This document shows, one piece after another, positions 23,373-34,527 of a stretch of 64,000 nt of DNA. The stretch is from Diaporthe sp. PMI_573. Lineage: Eukaryota; Ascomycota; Sordariomycetes; Diaporthales; Diaporthaceae. Both the position numbers and the translations under genes were made by a program. Location of the stretch: positions 62,001 through 126,000 of the forward strand of contig JAJTUP010000041.1 in the NCBI GenBank assembly GCA_021399435.1, in the 5' to 3' direction. The number at the start of each line of letters is the position of its first letter. The first letter of the stretch is position 1. The notes beneath the pieces were generated by a model, which did not search any database, was not told the origin of the DNA, and was given only the letters and a program-made list of their open reading frames with translations.

Positions 23373-25867
23373 CTTGGGCAGGTGGGCTCCGGATTGCAGG
23401 CCTGGGTACAAAGAAAACGATCAGTGACTAGTGAGGGTCGATTTATCCATTCGAGGGGGTGGTTGAGGGCTTCTTGGAAAGGCAACAGCTATCAGGATGG
23501 CAGTATGTGATCAAATGATGCCAATGAAGATGATGATGGGACAAACGAGGATGGCTGGGCAATGAGATATCGAGATGTTCGTAGAATGTTGGAGGTGATG
23601 TATCTAAGTATAGCTTTGACTTGAAGCAACTCACCGAGTTCTGGGAATATTCGTTTCTGGGTAGGGTGGCTAGGTGGTCAATGAGACGATCTCTGCGGTA
23701 GTCGTAGGAGAGGGTGTTTGTGCTGGGGAAAGGAGCAGGTATCGGTTGACAGAGCGCGCAAGATTTTGCGCGCGACGTCGTTCTTCTTGTGGGATCTCCT
23801 ACCTGATGTTTCTTGATACAAGTGGACGCTTGACCGTCAGAGGAGAACTGTTGCTTTCAAGAGAATGAAGCCATTGCTGACAGTTTGATGATTCAGTGCC
23901 GAATATCGCCTAGAGGTAGAGAGCTGTGATGTTGACGGTAGTGAGCTTTGAACCGGCGTGGTGGGGCTGCTGTGTTTAGGCAGGAAACTCTGAATAGCTT
24001 CACTTCTGAAGTAAGTGAATGTAATGTTGAGTTCACTTGCCGGCTTATCAAGATTCGACCCATGATGCCCGTAAATTCCATTCAGTGAACATCTAGGTAA
24101 CTTCGCCGTCATTCACCCTGACGGAACCATATTCTCGAAGTATACAAAGCTTCGCAGTTGGTCTGTCCTTCAACGTATCGCTACATGGAGAGGGGGCGGT
24201 GATGGCTACGGTACTTGCCGCCTCAGCATCCGTCACATGCTGATATACCCAGTCCATTCAGCAGCTTCAATGCAGTGTGGTGGCCAAACCCTGAAGACCA
24301 CAACCTGCCTCAAGGCAGATTTTATTTGCGTAATCTAGACAGCCCGAACGTTTTTCTCTTGGCCCCGGAGAGCTTCTACCCACTGCTCCGCCTCGTTTTC
24401 CGTCAGTGTTTCCATCGACTGGTTACGGATCCGCAGTTGATGGTCTAGATAGAGGGTGATATCGACTGTCTTTCGATCGTCCTCAGCGAATTCCGCTCTG
24501 TACATGTCTGCCTGTGGCCCACGGATTTGAAGTGGGCGTGAGGTGGCTCTGTTGATGAAAACTCCGGCAAGGTCAATCCGAACCTGCTGCGGTGACGGGA
24601 CTCACCGTCCTCAAAACACTCCTCGTGCCCCATGGCAGAGAAAACTACTGGAATTACTATGGCTTACGCGAGACTACACGGGACTACAAGCGCTGGACAT
24701 TGAATGCCGCGTTCATGATTAGGAACAGACAACAGTCTTAGGACCCTGAGGAGTCCTGCTCGTTGATTTATACGAAAATTGGGGGTATCTCGGGGTACCA
24801 TCGTTAAATAATTCAAAACGGAACGATCGTACAATGAAGATGCCCACGTAAAGAGATGAATCCAACTAAATCAGGACGAGATCAAGGAAAAAGGAAGGTG
24901 AGAAACGTCAAACTCAAGAAGAAGAAAAAAACAGACTACGGAAAGGTCAGCGCGGGGAGCCTGAGCAGAAGAATGTGCACTCTAGATAGAATATTTGTAT
25001 TGTTTGAGTTCCTCTACCAAGCCGGAACTACATTGAGTGTCTGATAAGGACAAGGGAGAATGGATTTTGTCGGGACTTACAGTACCAGCGGTCAGTGAGA
25101 AGCCACTATTCGCACTACAAGTCTAGCGTTGGACCGCACCCATTGGCGCCATTACTGTCGACAAACTCCAACTCTGCTGTCAATATTGACATGGACCGGG
25201 CCATCAAGGTCGGAGTGGAGCCATCGCGAGACACGAGCTAGTCTGACGCCGTCTCTGACGCCGTCAAGAGTGCACTTTTGATAATGATAGATGCTGAGTT
25301 CGATTCGCGTGAGCCAAAACAAATCACATCCATTTCCATAAAACAATCCAAACCTACCTGGCTTCCAAGAAATTATCCCAAGAGGTTGTTGTGTACGAGG
25401 CTAATGCCCACTGCCCTGATTGAGAAAGATCACTGATGATGTTATTGTTCAGATAGAAAACTACCATGATGACCAGTGCTCACCACGGACTCATCAATTT
25501 TTATGGGTTGTCACCGCAGTAGATTTGAAAAGAGCACTGGTGGATAACAAGATCAAAGGTTTGGCCAAACCCGGATCACAAATTTTGAATGATGTTGAGT
25601 TCCCTGAGGTTGCCTGTCGCTACGGCCTTGCGTGTAAGCCGCATTGTCAAGGGGGAATATATCGATCCCAGCACTTGAAATCATCCTCAAATATTTATCT
25701 TGGTAATGTGGAAGCTTCCCACTGTGAGGCAAAAAGGTTCGGCCAACTGAGGCCTACGTCCTATTATATGGTAGTGTACATCCTTGGTGCGATTCTATGT
25801 CGGAGCCTTGGTAGCGCTGTATGTCGTGGGGTGGTGGAATCGTTAGGTGTCGTTGGGTGTTGGGTGT

Positions 25868-26072
25868 GTACAGTCGTACAGTGGTGCCGGATAGCTACAG
25901 TCGTACAGTGGCGGCGGATAGCTGATACGATACAGTTGTACAGTGGATGGCGGATAGTACAGTAGTGCCGGATAGCTTATATCGATACAGTCGTACAGTG
26001 GTGGCAGCGGATAGTACAGTGGTGGCGGATAGCTTATGTCGTTGAAGTCGTACAGTGGTGGCGGATAGCTAT
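25868..26072. repeat. degenerate minisatellite
   Basis: Roughly eight imperfect copies built on TACAGTGGTGGCGGATAGCT with variable linkers of the type TATATCGATACAGTCG. Copy spacing varies between about 20 and 37 nt, so this is an old, decayed array. It ends about 50 nt before the inverted-repeat element. Confidence 0.75.
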
Positions 26073-26122
26073 ATCGCTAGATCGTCCGGGTGGTGGTAGT
26101 CTCGACCGGTGTCTATATACAG

Positions 26123-26251
26123 GTGTCTACAACCAGCTGCCCCTAATTCCCTTTTTAGATTAGTCTTTATATGTTTTTCTCAAATTGAGTGTTGATCTTG
26201 AAACACTATACTACGCTCCTCCTCTTTCTAGGGGCAGCTGGTACTAGACAC
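26123..26251. mobile_element. short element with terminal inverted repeats (MITE-like)
   Basis: A 129-bp segment bounded by near-perfect 23-bp inverted repeats at 26123-26145 and 26229-26251. The core ACCAGCTGCCCCTA is identical on both ends, and the outer GTGTCTA also matches, with two mismatches between. The interior is AT-rich without coding potential. No clear target-site duplication is visible. A non-autonomous DNA transposon fits best; a chance hairpin or a transcription terminator are alternatives. Confidence 0.5.
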
Positions 26252-26364
26252 AACATCGGGACCTTTATATAGCTTAGTCCAACGACCACATTCCCTCACC
26301 ACATGCGAGTCACCAACCTCTTGTATCAGTACTTTATTGTCTAGACCGACTTTTGGGTCACCAT

Positions 26365-27597
26365 CTATAGCGAATATGGAACAAGGAGTTGCTTCTCGTC
26401 CGTCGAGCTTGCCGCATCACTTTCCTCGTCGTCCTCATCCTCCTCATCGGAGTCCTCGTACTCCACATACTTCTCGATCAAGAACTTGAGGTCGTCCAGT
26501 GCCTGCGCCCGGGCCTTGGTGCCCGGGACGTGCGCAGAGTACATGATCTCCTCCTTGATGGCGTACAGCCTGTTCCTGTCGTCGGCCTCCTCCTGGGGCT
26601 CGTCGGGCGGGTAGTTCTTGAAGTACTCGCGGCGGTACTCGCGGGCCTTCATGTGGTGATGGTCGACGCGCCACATGCCCATGGCCATCTCGTGGTGCGC
26701 GTAGTAGGCGCACGAGTCGAAGATGTAGATGTTGCCCGTCCGCATCTCCGTCCCGATGTTCTGCTCGTGCAGGTCGCCGTGGATCAGGCACGGCTTCACC
26801 TCGCGCCCGTCCTCGGTCAGCCGGTTCAGGAGCCGCGGGATCACAGTCTTCAGGGTCAGCTCCATCGCGTCGTCCAGCTCGGGCCACGGCCCGTTGACCT
26901 TCCTGTCGAGCTGGTGCACGCCTGAGAGGAGCTTGGTGAAGAATGAGGTCCAGCTGCTGTCCCAGTCTGCGGCGAGGGGCAGCTTGCCATCGTAGGGCGT
27001 CAGGTGGAAGCCGAATTTGCCCGTGGGCGAGACGCTGGCCTTGTGGAGCTCCGCAATCTTCTTGCCTAGTTGCTCAGGGTTGGCAGGTCGGTGGTCGATC
27101 TCGAGGTAGTCGCAGAGAAAGAAAGCACCCTCAGAGTCCACACATTTGCCGGCTGCCTTGGCACTAGGCACAAGTGATGGTACTGCGCTTTCCAGCTCCT
27201 TCATGCAGGCAAACTCTCCCAGTACGCGGGGGCCGGCAAGGTCGCCTTTGATGATCTTTAGAAAGTAGTCGTGCAGTGTGCCATCTGACCTCTTGGTGGT
27301 GAGCTTGCCCGTCGCCGACCACGAAGAGTTGCCATAACGCTCGGCGCTCACGATGGTCTCGCCATCTCCGAGGGCTACATTGCAGGAGGTCAGCTTGGCT
27401 GTCAGATATGGCGCAAGGTAGGGGCTCACCTCACCATTGATCACAGCTTGGTCAAAGAATATGCGCTCAGTATCTCTCCTCACGAGGGCCTTTACTTGGA
27501 ATTCCTCATACGGCGGGACCGGGTCGGTGTGCTGCTGCTTCGCCGCTTGCGCCGGATCGGCTTCCGAGTAGCTGGGGGCAGATTCAAAGTGTGGCAT
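26365..27597 (-). CDS. fructosamine/ketosamine-3-kinase-like protein
   Basis: Intronless, 410 aa. After a variable N-terminus of ~55 residues comes an aminoglycoside-phosphotransferase fold: lysine in YFLKIIKG (about 114), FFLCDYLEIDHRP, GKKIAELHKASV, the catalytic loop CLIHGDLHEQNIG (D275, N280) and the metal-binding segment IFDSCAYYAHHEMAM. The HGDL...N plus D..AYY.H.E pattern is typical of fructosamine-3-kinases, which phosphorylate sugar adducts on lysines and so help to deglycate proteins. In fungi this family is expanded and many members have untested substrates. The tail is very acidic (EDSDEEDEDDEESD). The adjacent STAND gene starts about 950 nt away on the other strand. Confidence 0.82.
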   Translation of the reverse strand: MPHFESAPSYSEADPAQAAKQQHTDPVPPYEEFQVKALVRRDTERIFFDQAVINGEVSPYLAPYLTAKLTSCNVALGDGETIVSAERYGNSSWSATGKLTTKRSDGTLHDYFLKIIKGDLAGPRVLGEFACMKELESAVPSLVPSAKAAGKCVDSEGAFFLCDYLEIDHRPANPEQLGKKIAELHKASVSPTGKFGFHLTPYDGKLPLAADWDSSWTSFFTKLLSGVHQLDRKVNGPWPELDDAMELTLKTVIPRLLNRLTEDGREVKPCLIHGDLHEQNIGTEMRTGNIYIFDSCAYYAHHEMAMGMWRVDHHHMKAREYRREYFKNYPPDEPQEEADDRNRLYAIKEEIMYSAHVPGTKARAQALDDLKFLIEKYVEYEDSDEEDEDDEESDAASSTDEKQLLVPYSL

Positions 27598-28550
27598 CGT
27601 GCGCTACGTCTAACTAGTGTCAATGCTTAAGAGAGGGGGAGAGAACGGATTGTTTGCTATTCTGAATCTCCTCCATGGCTCTGGCGTGACATCTTTATCC
27701 ACCCGGAAGAACCCACTCTCCCTGGGCAGGAAAGCCATCCTGGGCGGCCCATTGGGTGGACAATGACGATCTTGCGCATGTTGGTAGAGGTGATTGAAAC
27801 CTCTTGGCCGCATTTCCGGGTGGGTGTGCTTTTCGTGGCAGGCCTGAACCACTGATCAAGCGGTCGATGGGTCGGGCTTGGAACGGAGTAAGGCGGAAAT
27901 GGATACTCTGGAGCTGAATTTAGGCGCGTCAGATTGCCCTAGCAGCTGTGCCTTCTGACTGCATGCATCCTTCGGCACCGGACCCGCCGCGGATGTAACC
28001 CGATCTTCCAAGGTTGTGGCGCCTCAACAGCACCAACTGCTCATTGTACCCAAAGCTGCATCGAATCATCGGCGGAATGGCAGCAGAGTTAAAAGATACA
28101 CCCTTTGAAACCACCTAAAGCCTCGAGAGGCTTACCAACACCTGCAGACTACCATCGTCTGCGGCATACCGAGAACAGGCAAATGCAGCCGCGACCGGAA
28201 GAGGCTGGGTGGCGGAGCGGCACAGCGCTCCAGGGGCCAAGGGGCCACATCCCTCGGCCGTGATGGCCCAAATGCTCACCGCGGCACCGTACTGAAGGAG
28301 CCCAAACAGCAACCCGAAACATCTCACGACGCTGAATACCAACGCCTTCCAGCTCCAGCTGGCCGGCGGCCCAGGTGCTGACCATGGTCGTCATGGCCCC
28401 TAAAACTCGCTTCATCATCAGCACTCTGAGCACTCTGGGCCGTCTCTCTGTCCCCTCATCTCCTCGATTCTTTGACTCCTTTGCATTGGCATCAGAGTCG
28501 CACACTGAGTATGCCCCCAACATTATCCGCGTTTAGGAATATCTGACAAG
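27598..28550. other. intergenic region, divergent promoters
   Basis: About 950 nt between the fructosamine-kinase-like gene (-) and the STAND gene (+). A pyrimidine-rich stretch near 28440-28470 lies shortly before the STAND start codon. No gene or repeat seen. Confidence 0.45.
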
Positions 28551-31500
28551 ATGGTAAGTGCCTCTGTATTGTACGATGGCTTGGCTGTGATCATGTCTGA
28601 TTTCTATGCAGTGGAAAAGGCTCAAGTCAAGGAAGACTGAGCCGAAGGCGGTTGATGCCGAAGATGGAAGGGGTCGGAGCCCGCAGCCGAAGATCGTGGT
28701 GGATTGCGATGATCAACCACCCCGGAGTGAGGCGAATAGCGATTTTGGGGACCCTTTGAACATGAGCGATCGCTTTCCGAGCCTGAGGAGAAAGGCCTCC
28801 GTACAAAGCAATATATCGGATGTCTACGGCAATCTGATGCCGTCCTCCTCGTCGACAATTGCCCGGCAGCGGTCGCAGGACCGACGATCTGACCCTCTCG
28901 GGCTAACTGTTCTGTACACGCCAGAGCCGGGGCAACGCACTGTCGATATTATTTTCATCCACGGCCTGGGCGGGACGAGCGTCCGAACTTGGTGCCGGAA
29001 TAGAGATCCAAACTACCTCTGGCCGAAGCACTGGCTTCCTGATGAGGCCGACATGTCGACGGCGAGAATCTTGACATTCGGCTATCATGCGCATTTTTCC
29101 TCAAAAAAGGAGCAGACGTCTCTGACTCTGAATGACTTTGCGAACGATCTACTCTTCAGAATGAAGTATGACGAAGAGACAGAGGAGAGGTTGGGACAAG
29201 TCCCAATCGTGTTTGTTGCTCACTCCATGGGAGGACTCGTCTTCAAGAAGGCTTGTGAGTATTTCCAGGCATCAAGTATGTCGACTAGAAGCTAACCTGT
29301 GGAAACAGATATCCATGGCTCAATGAACGATGAGTACAAAGACATAGTCTCCAAGATCAAAGCAGTGCTCTTTCTATCTACGCCCCATCGAGGCACAGAC
29401 CTCGCAGAGATTCTCAACAAGATCCTCTCCGGCTCTGTCTTCGGTCACTCTCCCAAGGACTACGTCAACGAGCTGACGAAAAAGAGCCCCACTATCGACG
29501 AACTCAATGAGCAGTTCCGCCACCATGCGGCCAAGCTGCAGATATTCTCCTTCTATGAGACCCTAACTACTACTGTTGGGCCGCTCAAGACCCTCATCCT
29601 CGAGAAGCACTCATCTGTGCTCGGCTACCAACATGAGACGCCTCAGCCACTCGTGGCAAACCACCACGACGTTTGCAAGTTCAGCAGCCCCGAGGATCCA
29701 AACTACCAGTCAGTCAAAGGCGCGCTCCGCAGCATTGTCAACAAGGTGCGGTGCTCAAACGAGCACAACTGCGAGGATGAGAAGGAACTGTCCGTGCTCA
29801 GGAAGTGGCTGGGAGCGAACAGCCGACCCCACGACGACCTGGCAGATACCAGCTCGAACCGCAAGCCCGGAACGTGCGAGGGCTTGATGCACGCGCCCGA
29901 GTTCGGCAAGTGGCTCGACTCCGAGCTGCGGTGCCCTCAGCTGCTGTGGACGCACGCCCCGCCCGGCAGTGGCAAGACACACCAGACGTCGTTTGTGATC
30001 GACACACTTCTCGAGCGAAATGTCAAGTGCGTCTACTGGTTCTTCGAGTATCGGGACGCGCGCAAGAGGTCGCTGAGGAACATGTTGCGGTCCTTGGCGT
30101 ACCAAATCGCAGCCCACGATCCGACTTACCGTAAGGTGCTCCTGGACATGCAGCGTACTGGGACGCATGTGGCGAATGGGGATGCACATGCGATCTGGCG
30201 GAATGTGCTCGGGCCAAAGTTGTCCAAGTGCCAGTCTCGCATCTATCTGGTTATTGACGCTTTGGATGAAGCCGACTCGCCCAAGGCTTTACTGGAATTG
30301 CTTGCTAGTCTTGGCACCGTCCAAATGAGCATCCAGATCCTTATCATGAGCCGGCCACTCTCGAGCATCCGGAACTCGATGATGCGGCTGCAGAAGAAGG
30401 CACCGAACTTCATCTTCAACGACATGGCCTTGACCGACAATCTCAATGACATCCGGCTGGCCGTCACCGACGAGATGGATGAGTTCCCAGGAGAAGAAGA
30501 GTTCAAACAGGATATCATCAAGGAGGTCGTCTCCAGGTCCGAAGGGAACTTCCTGTGGGCGAGCCTGGTTCTCAAACGGATCCTCCAGTGCCACAGACAG
30601 GAAGACGTCAAGAGAGTACTTGACAGTACTCCGGACGGCATGGATCAGCTGTACGAGAGGATGGTGGAGGCGATTGCCGGCCTCGAATTGGAGCAAGACC
30701 GGAACCTGTCCAAGATCTTCCTCTCGTGGGCCATGTACTCTGTCACGCCCGTCAGCACCGAAGAGCTGAAGGGTGTCTACACGGCCGAGCTGTCCTCCCT
30801 GATCGACCTCAGGCATACCGTCGGCCAGCTCTGTGGGGAGTTCGCTACCCTCGATGGCCAAGATCGCATCGTCTTGGTACACCAGACGGCGCGCGAGTAC
30901 TTGAAGGGCACCACTGCCCTGCCGTTCTCACTGGCGGCCAGCGAGGTCAATGAAGAGCTTCTATCCCAATGCCTCCTCTTGCTGCTGGACCCAGCCCTTA
31001 AGGGACAGATGCGGCAGGACAAAGCGCCCCAATTCCTCGCATACGCAGCTGCATCATGGCACACCCACATGGAGAGAACATCCGTGGACTCGGAGAGGGT
31101 CCTCCAGATGCTTGTCAAGTTCTTCCATGACAGCGCCCCTCTGACCTGGATCCAGTATCTCGCCACCAACGACCAGCTGCCATTACTGGTCGCAGTCTCG
31201 GCATCCCTGCAGTCCTTCGTCCGCCGGCGCAGGAAGGCGGATTCGATTAAGCCTCCCACCATGCACCGCATACCTGAACTGGCCCTTCTGGAAAGTTGGG
31301 CGGTGGATCTAGTCAAGATGACGGGCAAGTTCGGTAACCACTTGGTCGACGATCCGGAGGCAATCTACAAATACATCCCATCATTAAGCCCTCAGAACTC
31401 GGTTCTCTACAGGAAATATGCCGACAAGTCAACATCGAGGATTACAGTCAGTGGCCTCACGGGCGCTGAATGGGACGACTGCCTTGCAAGGGTGACTAAC

Positions 31501-33687
31501 GGGTCCGACCCGTCCCTTCATGTGGCTGTCTCTTCCCAGCATCTAGCTGTGGCGAATGACTCCCCTAAAGGGACGATCCGTATCTGGAGTAACGTTATCT
31601 TCCAAGAGGTTTATACCTTCAGCCCGGATGAACCAATCTGCTCCATTACCTTCAGTCCGTCGGGCTCTCTGCTGGCCGTCCATGGTCTCGACCACACATT
31701 TATCTGGAGGGTGGATGACGGAGTGCTCTTGACCAAAGCCAACAACCCTCATCAAGACCGGGCAGACACTCTAGCCTTCGGCCCACAGGAGAAGTTCATC
31801 ATAATCGCCACCAACCTCCGTCGGGTGTACAAGCTGGACCTCGAGAGTGAGGACCAGGAGCTGTCCTGGATCGCATACGACGAGTCCCTCCTTGAGGAAA
31901 CCGCCCTCCCAGACGGCGCGTTCATCAACTCCCCCTCGTCACTTGCCTTCAACCCAGACTGCACCCAGCTCGCAGTGGCATACAAGGGCTTCCCCCTCTC
32001 GATCTGGAGCCTCGACCCACCAAAGATGATAGCCCGCTGCTCGGTGCGCCGCCAGGCCCAAGGTGGCGGCCACACAAACAGCACGCCCTGGACGGGTGTA
32101 TCGCGCGTGGTGTGGCACCCTTTCAACGGGCAGGTGCTTGGCATCTACCGCGACGGGCAGATCTTCAAGTGGGGCCCCATGGACGACACGCACGAGGAGG
32201 TCAGGCAGGAGCTGGACGCCACGCCGTCAGAGATCACGGTGGCGCAGTCGGGAGCCGTCTTCGCGACGAGCGACGTCCGCGGCACTGTCAAGATTTATGA
32301 CTTCGCCCACATGGCGCCCATGTACAAGCTCACCAGCGACGACATCATCAAGGCGGTCGCGTTCAGCCCGGACAGCAGGCGGTTCTACGACCTGCGGGGC
32401 TCGTACTGCAATGTCTGGGAGCCGAACTGCCTCGTCCGGCTCGTGGAGAGCGGTGATGGCGGGGCGGGCGCCGGTGGGGTCGGCGGCAGGGACGACGAGA
32501 GCATCACCAGCTCCGAGTTTAAGGAGCTGCGCGCGGACAGCTGGAGCATCGCTGCCGCGACGGACAGGGACGATTCACGCTCCACGGTGACCTCGCTCGC
32601 AGCGTCTGAGGCTCATGCCGACTCGCGCCCGGCTATCACGGCCGTCACGCCCGCAAGGGAGAACGCGCGGCTGGTGCTGTATGCCAAGGACGACGGGACT
32701 GTCGAGCTGCTCGATTCGGGGCGGCAGCGGTCGCATGTCCTTGCGCAGTCTGCGTACGGGATCGGGGTAGGTCCTGCTGCGCTTGCGCCAAAGGGAAACT
32801 TTGTTGCGTATAGTCTGCTAAACGGCCGGGTGACGGTTAAGAGCACCAAGATCTCGCTCAAGTCCGGGAAGCTCATCGCCAAGGAGATGCTGGTTGAGAA
32901 GAGTGACGTCGGCCGTGGGATCGTCAGGCAGGTTCTCTTCCACGGGGAGGCGGAGAGGCTACTTATCTGCGGGTCGAAGAAGCTTGAGGTTGTCTGCTTT
33001 ACGAAGGATGATGTCAAGACTGTGACTGAAAGGGAACTGGATGATGCTGAGTCGGAGCAGATCGCAAGATGGGACTATCACCCTACCGACCCCGGCCTGC
33101 TGCTTGCATTCACGGCGAGAAGCATCGAGGTCTTCTCCTGGGACGATATCACCCGGGCCAAGTACACCGTCCCCATCGACCTGTCACACGGCAAAGGCTT
33201 GATCTCGCTGCTTCCCGATGCCCCGAGGCTCACAATCGAGGAGATCGTCCCCTCGCCCCACGACAAGATCCACATGGCAATGGTCACGTTCGAGGAGAAC
33301 AACAACAAGGTCTTCGGCTTCGTCCTGCTTGATACGTCACCCCTGCACGGAGAAGACGCCACATCTGCCACGATCCTCCCGCTAGACGTACCAGAGGCGG
33401 TGGGCCAGCGTATCGAGCAGCCGGTGGGGTTCCTCCAGGACGGCAGGCTCGTGTTCCTGGACGAGGCGCTGTGGGTGTGCACGACGAGGCTGACACCGTC
33501 GGTCTCGGACGGTGTAGATGTTACTGCCCCAACTATAAAGCGACACTTCTTCGTCCCGCGGGACTGGCTCAACAGCGCAGGGATGGCCCTGTGCCGCGTG
33601 CAGCCCGACGGGACGTTCCTGTGTCCCAGCAAGGGGGAGCTGGCGGTGGTCAGGGGTGATCTGGGAACGGACTGGGGTGGGATCTGA
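28551..33687 (+). CDS. NLR-like STAND protein: SesB-type hydrolase, NTPase, WD40-like repeats
   Basis: Three exons, join(28551..28553,28612..29254,29309..33687), 1674 aa; alternatively an ATG at 28606 inside the first intron starts the frame. Domains in order: a disordered lead; an alpha/beta-hydrolase of the SesB class (VDIIFIHGLGG, nucleophile elbow VAHSMGG near residue 205, FLSTPHRGTD); a P-loop NTPase with APPGSGKT (about 431-438), Walker B-like YLVIDALDEAD and FLWASLVL; a helical part with VHQTAREYLKG; then degenerate WD40-like blades (SITFSPSGSLLAVHG, GTVKIYDF, VAFSPDSRRF, CNVWEP). This is a fungal NLR architecture: receptor repeats sense a ligand, the NTPase switches, and the hydrolase acts as effector, in non-self recognition or cell death. 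The repeats are diverged, not recently amplified copies. Confidence 0.88.
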
Positions 33688-34527
33688 GATTGACTTTTTA
33701 TTTTTTTTCCACTTGGTTGAATTACAAGCATTGCATGGCGTTGGAATTGGGATTTCTTGGGATCTGGTTGGCTTTTTTTCTCACGGTAGAAACGTCATTG
33801 TATGCAGCACAGGTTGAAATTGTGAGCGATCTTTTCCTGTTTGGGTGAGGCCAAATGGATGGTGGCTCTGCGCTGTCCAGCTGTTGCGCAGCCACCTCCA
33901 CATTCTGCTGCTGCGGTCGAGCATGGGGCCAAAATGGTCCTGCATTCGTATCGACTTATCTTTCGTTCTGTACAGCTGAACCTCCGACGGAATACTGTGT
34001 ACCGTGTAGATATACATGCGCACATCTGATGATTTCAAACTGAATTACTCCTGTGGACAGCGTAACGACCAAAATCATTGACTTGATGTTGTGTTTCCGT
34101 GTTCCGGTGTTGGAATCGCGTCTCACATGATTCCTGGCGATGTTAAGCTATCAACGATAACGATGCCCGCAGCCACACCTATTGCACAGCCCCTGTCTGC
34201 GCGTTGGTCGAGTCCGGACCCCTCAATATGGCGCATTGTACATTTGGCCTCAATGCCAAGACGAGGCAACCGTGTTAGCTGATTCGCCGTGTCCGACCCA
34301 CAGAGGCTCAGCTGTCGGCCATGGGGAGTCGCTTAAATCCTCCCAATTCCCCGGTGTGAATCATCCTGTCTTCCCTTTCTCTCCGCAAACCTATACACTT
34401 CTTTCCGACTTCACATCCAATTCCTACCACTCCGCTCCGAGTCCTCAATTCATTGATCAACCAAATACGATTCATCGAATCCTTAACTTGCTCTAACTGC
34501 AGTCACATGTAGCCTCCCGCCTAGCCG
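33688..34527. other. intergenic region
   Basis: About 840 nt between two plus-strand genes: 3' flank of the STAND gene, then the likely leader of the next frame, which is pyrimidine-rich near 34370-34440. No gene or repeat seen. Confidence 0.45.

Larger units (their letters stand above)
23373..26364. other. 3 kb gene-poor region with repeats
   Basis: The left end is the leader and promoter of the acidic protein gene. Short frames occur (for example 24215-24448 plus) but none has a recognisable domain or intron structure. A minisatellite and an inverted-repeat element, listed separately, occupy 25868-26251. An A-rich stretch lies at 24880-24930. Confidence 0.45.

Noticed and set aside
25420..25965. 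181-codon plus-strand frame near the minisatellite
   Set aside because: No ATG at the start, the last third runs through the tandem repeat, and no domain is visible. The piece HQFLWVVTAVDLKRAL looks faintly protein-like but is too short to call.
26389..26925. 178-codon plus-strand frame with repeated Leu/Val
   Set aside because: Antisense shadow of the fructosamine-kinase-like gene; its hydrophobic look comes from reversed Asp/Glu/Lys codons.
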